Position numbers and translations under genes: made by a program. A model generated the notes under the pieces. The model was given only the letters and a program-made list of their open reading frames with translations, searched no databases and was not told the origin of the DNA. Source: Monosporascus cannonballus (Eukaryota > Ascomycota > Sordariomycetes > Xylariales). From it: 64,000 bases of DNA. Below, piece after piece: positions 59,948-64,000 of this stretch. The stretch is taken from the NCBI GenBank assembly GCA_004154925.1, contig QJNS01000112.1, forward strand, positions 124,001 to 188,000, in the 5' to 3' direction. Position 1 is the first letter of the stretch. Each line of letters opens with the position of its first letter.

Positions 59948-61438
59948 TAGGGTTCTATCGGTATATGCAAAGTATTGTGACGGAGTTTCTGTGAGCAGAG
60001 TGTGTCGACGCCGGTGCTCCGCTGCAATTACATTGTTTAAGCCAAGCTTGCTTCCACGGCTTACCTCCGTATTACGCCACTTCTTTCCTTCCGCTTGCGG
60101 GAGAAGGAATGGCATTGCGGATGTGATATGGGCGATGAGCGACGCTGTAAAATGAAGTAAAAGATGACTAAGGACCTAGGGATATCGCGCACCCCGTCAT
60201 AAAGGCCAATGGGCCGGATGGCTTCACGTATAATTTGATGCCAAACATTGTTGACATCTCTGTATTCGATATCCAATAATGAGATATACACCGAGGGTGT
60301 GTGATATGATAAAGATGGAGGATGAAACAGGCGCCGGCAAGAGACGCCAGAGCGCAGATTCCGTCTCACATTGTCTCTAGCAAGGTTTAGATTTGTACGC
60401 TGCGCGAACTGCGTCCGACTCCCTTCTCCAAGGCGACCTGTTGTCTCTGTGTTCAAAGAGCAACATTCATATGACTAGATATTGTAGCCGTATTAAGACA
60501 ACTAGATTAATTGGAGCCTTGCAAGGTATGGCATACACGATTGACTATAACGTCATAATGCCAGTGGAGAGAAGCTTGTCAAACGATTGGTTTTATAGGT
60601 TCCTTTCCATGGAATGGGAGGATGCAGGTCGTGGACAAAATAAATGTCACTCCTTACTCTTACCCCTTTAAACTTCTGCAAAATGATGTCAATGGACAAG
60701 CGATCTTATGTCTGCCGACTTCGGAATATACATTACTTCATGAATCAAGGAATAAGCGAATCGGAATATCAACAGTTTTCTTTTAGCCTTTTTGGTTGAT
60801 TTTCTACATTCTTTGGAAACAGTTTCGGCCGAATAAGTTGCTCCGAAGCAGCGTGGGGGCGTCTCACTTAATTGTCCATGACCTGAGATGTTCATGGTTG
60901 CGATTCTCATGCCTGCAGAGCTCTATATGCGTGGCGCCCATTGTCTCAAGTGTCAGCTTACTAAATCCCGCAAAGTGGCAAGGGGCGATGAGATGTGCGA
61001 CTGTGGATCACTTCTTATACCCTCTTCCACATTGACAAGGGGGTGGCGCCACATGCCACGCGATTCATTAGGGTAATTTCAGGATTCCACGGCTCGTGGT
61101 CTTAGTCACAAGTCACCGTTGCAATGGGTTGCACGGCAGCAGCACTGCATGTGGATCTAGTGCTCTCGTCATCCAAGCGGGCTACGCTCTCATTCCCTGC
61201 AGTGGTAATCTGACTCCAGCTCAACACTGCTGGAGGTTCACCCGCTCTGCCGTCTTGGGCTTGCATTGGAAGGTCTCTGGCGGCCTGCTTGATATTGAGG
61301 CGATCAGTGGGGCTGCTGATGGGGCATTTCGGGAGCCCTGATTTCTCCACACGTGGGGGGCCCGGGCTAGGAGAGAAAGGTTATCTCACTCGTCTGGCCT
61401 GATGCCGAGGGATCGCAAGGCTAGCGGCTTGTCCGACC
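59948..61438. other. intergenic region left of the transposon relic
   Basis: No intact gene. A frame at 60888-61076 has CLKCQLTKSRKVARGDEMCDC, a loose cysteine pattern without family match. Composition is normal until it drops abruptly inside the element. Confidence 0.4.
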
Positions 61439-61440
61439 TA

Positions 61441-61469
61441 CACCCTAACAGGGATTATTGCAGTTAGTG
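61441..61469 (+). repeat. left terminal inverted repeat
   Basis: 29 bp identical to the reverse complement of 62961-62989; inverted similarity continues imperfectly to about 61520. Confidence 0.95.
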
Positions 61470-62960
61470 CGATACTCGCCCCGGTTTTTTCTGACAATTC
61501 AACCTTATTGGATTAGTGGCCCCGAAGTAGATTCCCATACAAATTAGCCTAGAAGCTACCTAACCTAATTAATTACTTTATTATTAATAATTATTTATGT
61601 TACCGTTATTTTTGATTATCTTTTTTAATTTATCTTGTATGCTTTTTATAATATTTTTAAGCAAAAATTTAAAAATTACTTTTAAACTATATATAATACG
61701 TATTATAACTTTTTTGACGTTATATTATCCGTTTTGTAATAAAGATATAGCTAATTTTTTAATTAAAACTATACGTTTTTTATAAAGTTAAATTTAAAAC
61801 TTTTAAAAAGTTATTTTATAAAAAAATTATATTAATTATAAATCGTATATTTCGTAATTTAAACTTTATATATAAAAATATTATTTTATTAAAATATTAA
61901 TTTAAAATACTTATAAATTTATTATTAAATAATCAAAAAACAATATAATCGATATTATTTTCATAACGATTTTTTATATTTTAAGCTATATAAAATAAAG
62001 CTTTTTTATTTTTTATATATCGTGTTTAAAAATATTTAATTATAAATTTTTACACGAAAAAAAGTTGATATTATTAAGGTTTTCGCATTTATAAATAATG
62101 AATAATTATTTAAAATTATCGTTCATACAAATCCAGGTTTTTTCAGTAAGAAAATCAATATAGATAAGTTTTTAAGTTAATTTTCAGAATTACGTATTAA
62201 TTAAAAGTAATGTTTTATAAAAGGTTTACGAATTTTTTTTAATTAAACCGTTAACTTTAATTAGCGATGGCAAATAATAAAATTATAATTAAGTAACTTT
62301 ATTATAGAATTAATCGTATTTTTATTATATTATTTCAAATTAAAAGTTAAAAAAAAATGTAATTTTAAATGATTTTCTGATATTAATAAATTTTATCGAA
62401 AATCTTTTAAATTGTTGAAAAATTATTTATTATAATAAGGTACTTTTTAGAATTATAAGATATTAAAAACCTTAATAACGCTAATTATATTTAATATTAC
62501 AAATAACTTATTTATTTTTCGATTTTTATATAACTAATTAACGATATTTCGAAATATTTAAATAATAATTTTATTATTGCGAATAAAACCACGATAATAA
62601 CTTATATATTCCTTTTTCGTTTTCCGTTTAAATATCTAATAAACTTTCTTAAGAGCAAATTGTTACGTAACAAATTATATAGGTTTAATATAGATAATAA
62701 TAAAGCTTATAAGCTTAAAACGATTTTATAAAAAAAGCTTTTAATTAGCTATTATAAAAAAGTTTAAACGTTAAAAAAATATAGAACGAAAACGTTATAA
62801 ATAACGTTTTTGCTATTATTCGTAATAGTTTTTTACCTAGGCGATAAAACTTTGATTTTACAAATTAAATATATTATCTATATAAATTTATATAAAGGGT
62901 ATAAGAAAGCCACTTATGCCAATGGGCGAAAAAGGATCTAGAAAGGTGGGGCTTGTATGC

Positions 62961-62989
62961 CACTAACTGCAATAATCCCTGTTAGGGTG
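62961..62989 (-). repeat. right terminal inverted repeat
   Basis: 29 bp identical to the reverse complement of 61441-61469; followed directly by TA. Confidence 0.95.
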
Positions 62990-62991
62990 TA

Positions 62992-63360
62992 TTGCATAAT
63001 AGCGTGCGGGGTGGATAGGCTGGGTCTGGGCGTCGACAGGCTCTGTGCGACGGGATACGATGCTTATCCGTTTTGCGTGGCTGGATCGTTACAATGTCGC
63101 GTGCTGCTACCCTGAGTCGGTCCGGAAGAGGGCAGCTGCAGGAGCGGGCTAGTCTCTGCCGGTCACACATATATACGGCCCCATATCTCAAGGGCGAATC
63201 TGAGCCGGACTATCGCGTCTAGCTGTTTCGCAAACGATGGCCCAGCCGATTCGGGCGGGTAGCCGTCGTCCACGGGGTCAAATAAAGAATCTTTGGGCGA
63301 GCCTCTGCTGGGAGCCCCTTATTACCTAACCTTCAGATTCTTCTAGAACATCTCTTCCTT
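62992..63360. other. gap between transposon and the rhodopsin-domain gene
   Basis: Normal-composition non-coding DNA; presumed promoter and leader of the gene starting at 63361. No specific element seen. Confidence 0.4.
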
Positions 63361-64000
63361 ATGGATTGGTCACGATTCAATCCAGAGTCATCTGCGATGG
63401 CTGAACCGTCGGCGCTGCCGCAACTCGAAGACCTACCGCCAGAATATGTGGCCCATGACGAAGGGCGGATGATTTACAGCTGTATGGCTGCCATGACAGC
63501 ACTGGCAACCAGCGTCGTGGTATTACGTCTCTGGGCCAGGAAGGAAAAGAGCGCGGCAATACAAGTCGATGACTGGCTGATTATCGCGTCCTTGGTAGGG
63601 TTCTGTCATATCGTGGGAGGCATCTCTGGCTGATAGTTCTGTAGCCCTTTCTCTGGGTCCTCATGACATGCGGCGTGCTATGTAAGATCCTACTCCGTAC
63701 CGGCCTTGGTCGCAGCCACGAGAAGCTGCTTACGCTCATTAGCTGTGGTCCGCGGCGGTGTCGGCAAACATACGATTGTCAACTTGATAGTCGATCCGGA
63801 CGCTATGAACAGGGGCGCGAAAGTAAGCGATAATACGAGTATTCCGGATATTGACTAACCCGGGGCTGACGAACTCGTAGTACTTCTTCGTCTCCCAATT
63901 CATGTACGGAACGGTCATCGCCCTAATAAAATCTTCGATCCTTGCGCTCTACTTGCACATCTTCCCGACGCAATTCATGAAAAAGTCCTGCTTCGTCCTC
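63361..64000 (+). CDS. rhodopsin-domain (Pth11-like) integral membrane protein, 5' part only
   Basis: The gene runs off the window. Exons 63361-63594, 63645-63681, 63743-63822 and 63881 onward join in frame, with introns of 50, 61 and 58 bp. The N-terminal part has the signature of the fungal rhodopsin-domain family: EYVAHDEGRMI, a first membrane helix ending VVVLRLWARK, then DDWLIIASL, VGKH, and KYFFVSQFMYGTVIALIKSS leading into ALYLHIFP. These seven-helix proteins include Pth11-type receptors but most have no assigned ligand. Only about 157 codons are visible. The short second exon is supported by good donor (GTAAGA) and frame continuity but should be confirmed. Confidence 0.85.

Larger units (their letters stand above)
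61441..62989. mobile_element. decayed Tc1/mariner-superfamily (Fot1/Pogo-like) DNA transposon
   Basis: The element is 1549 bp. It begins CACCCTAACAGGG and ends CCCTGTTAGGGTG, and the outer 29 bp at both ends are exact inverted copies. It is flanked by TA on each side (61439-61440 and 62990-62991), the target duplication of this superfamily. The inverted repeats continue imperfectly to about 80 bp: ATTGGATTAGTGGC on the left and ATTGGCATAAGTGGC on the right each start exactly 66 bp from the end. Between about 61.55 and 62.90 kb the interior is overwhelmingly A+T with no reading frame over 65 codons, as expected after repeat-induced point mutation of a transposase gene. The superfamily follows from TA plus repeats; the family name is a guess. 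Confidence 0.85.

Noticed and set aside
63682..63742. Coding reading RTGLGRSHEKLL in the rhodopsin-domain gene
   Set aside because: It looks like protein, but a GTAAGA donor and CATTAG acceptor remove it and restore frame into the VGKH segment expected of the family.

Overview
The window is nuclear DNA of a filamentous ascomycete (Pezizomycotina). Its protein families point to Sordariomycetes, although the class is an inference. Genes carry short introns of 50-194 bp with GTNNGT donors, CTAAC/CTGAC-like branch sites and YAG acceptors. Families typical of mould genomes are present: a Kin4-type kinase, a CAP10/GT90 glycosyltransferase, a hybrid histidine kinase and a Pth11-like rhodopsin-domain membrane protein. 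An AT-rich decayed transposon suggests repeat-induced point mutation (RIP).

Layout. 1-10.5 kb has no gene I can support, only TAGGTA-type motifs and a degenerate tRNA-Gly-like sequence. 10.5-18.7 kb holds a three-exon Kin4-like kinase and a four-exon GT90 glycosyltransferase. 21.7-26.2 kb holds a short-chain dehydrogenase, a small possibly N-myristoylated HTH protein and an aldehyde dehydrogenase. 27.2-34.6 kb holds an ankyrin-repeat gene, a membrane-anchored aspartic-protease-like protein that has lost its active site, and a seven-exon GH43 enzyme. 35.4-40.1 kb holds the two-exon NatC subunit Naa38 divergent from an intronless Rad2/XPG nuclease. 41.5-46.1 kb is a 1490-residue hybrid histidine kinase. 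49.8-54.2 kb holds a four-helix MARVEL-like membrane protein and a protein with an RNase H1 N-terminal hybrid-binding domain but no nuclease domain. 55.9-60.0 kb is an island of three lineage-specific genes, two of them with disturbed reading frames. 61.44-62.99 kb is a decayed TA-flanked DNA transposon. The window ends inside a rhodopsin-domain membrane-protein gene.

How the genes relate. The core functions are conserved single-copy housekeeping genes (Naa38, Rad2, Kin4-like) interleaved with accessory enzymes. I see no coherent biosynthetic cluster. The most interesting part is the 55.9-60.0 kb island. One gene there weakly resembles a Ulp1/C48 SUMO-protease fold whose catalytic His and Cys positions appear substituted, followed by an acidic tail with a SUMO-interaction-like motif. 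The transposon relic lies about 1.5 kb further on. All gene models below were spliced by eye, so exon edges should be confirmed with RNA-seq.
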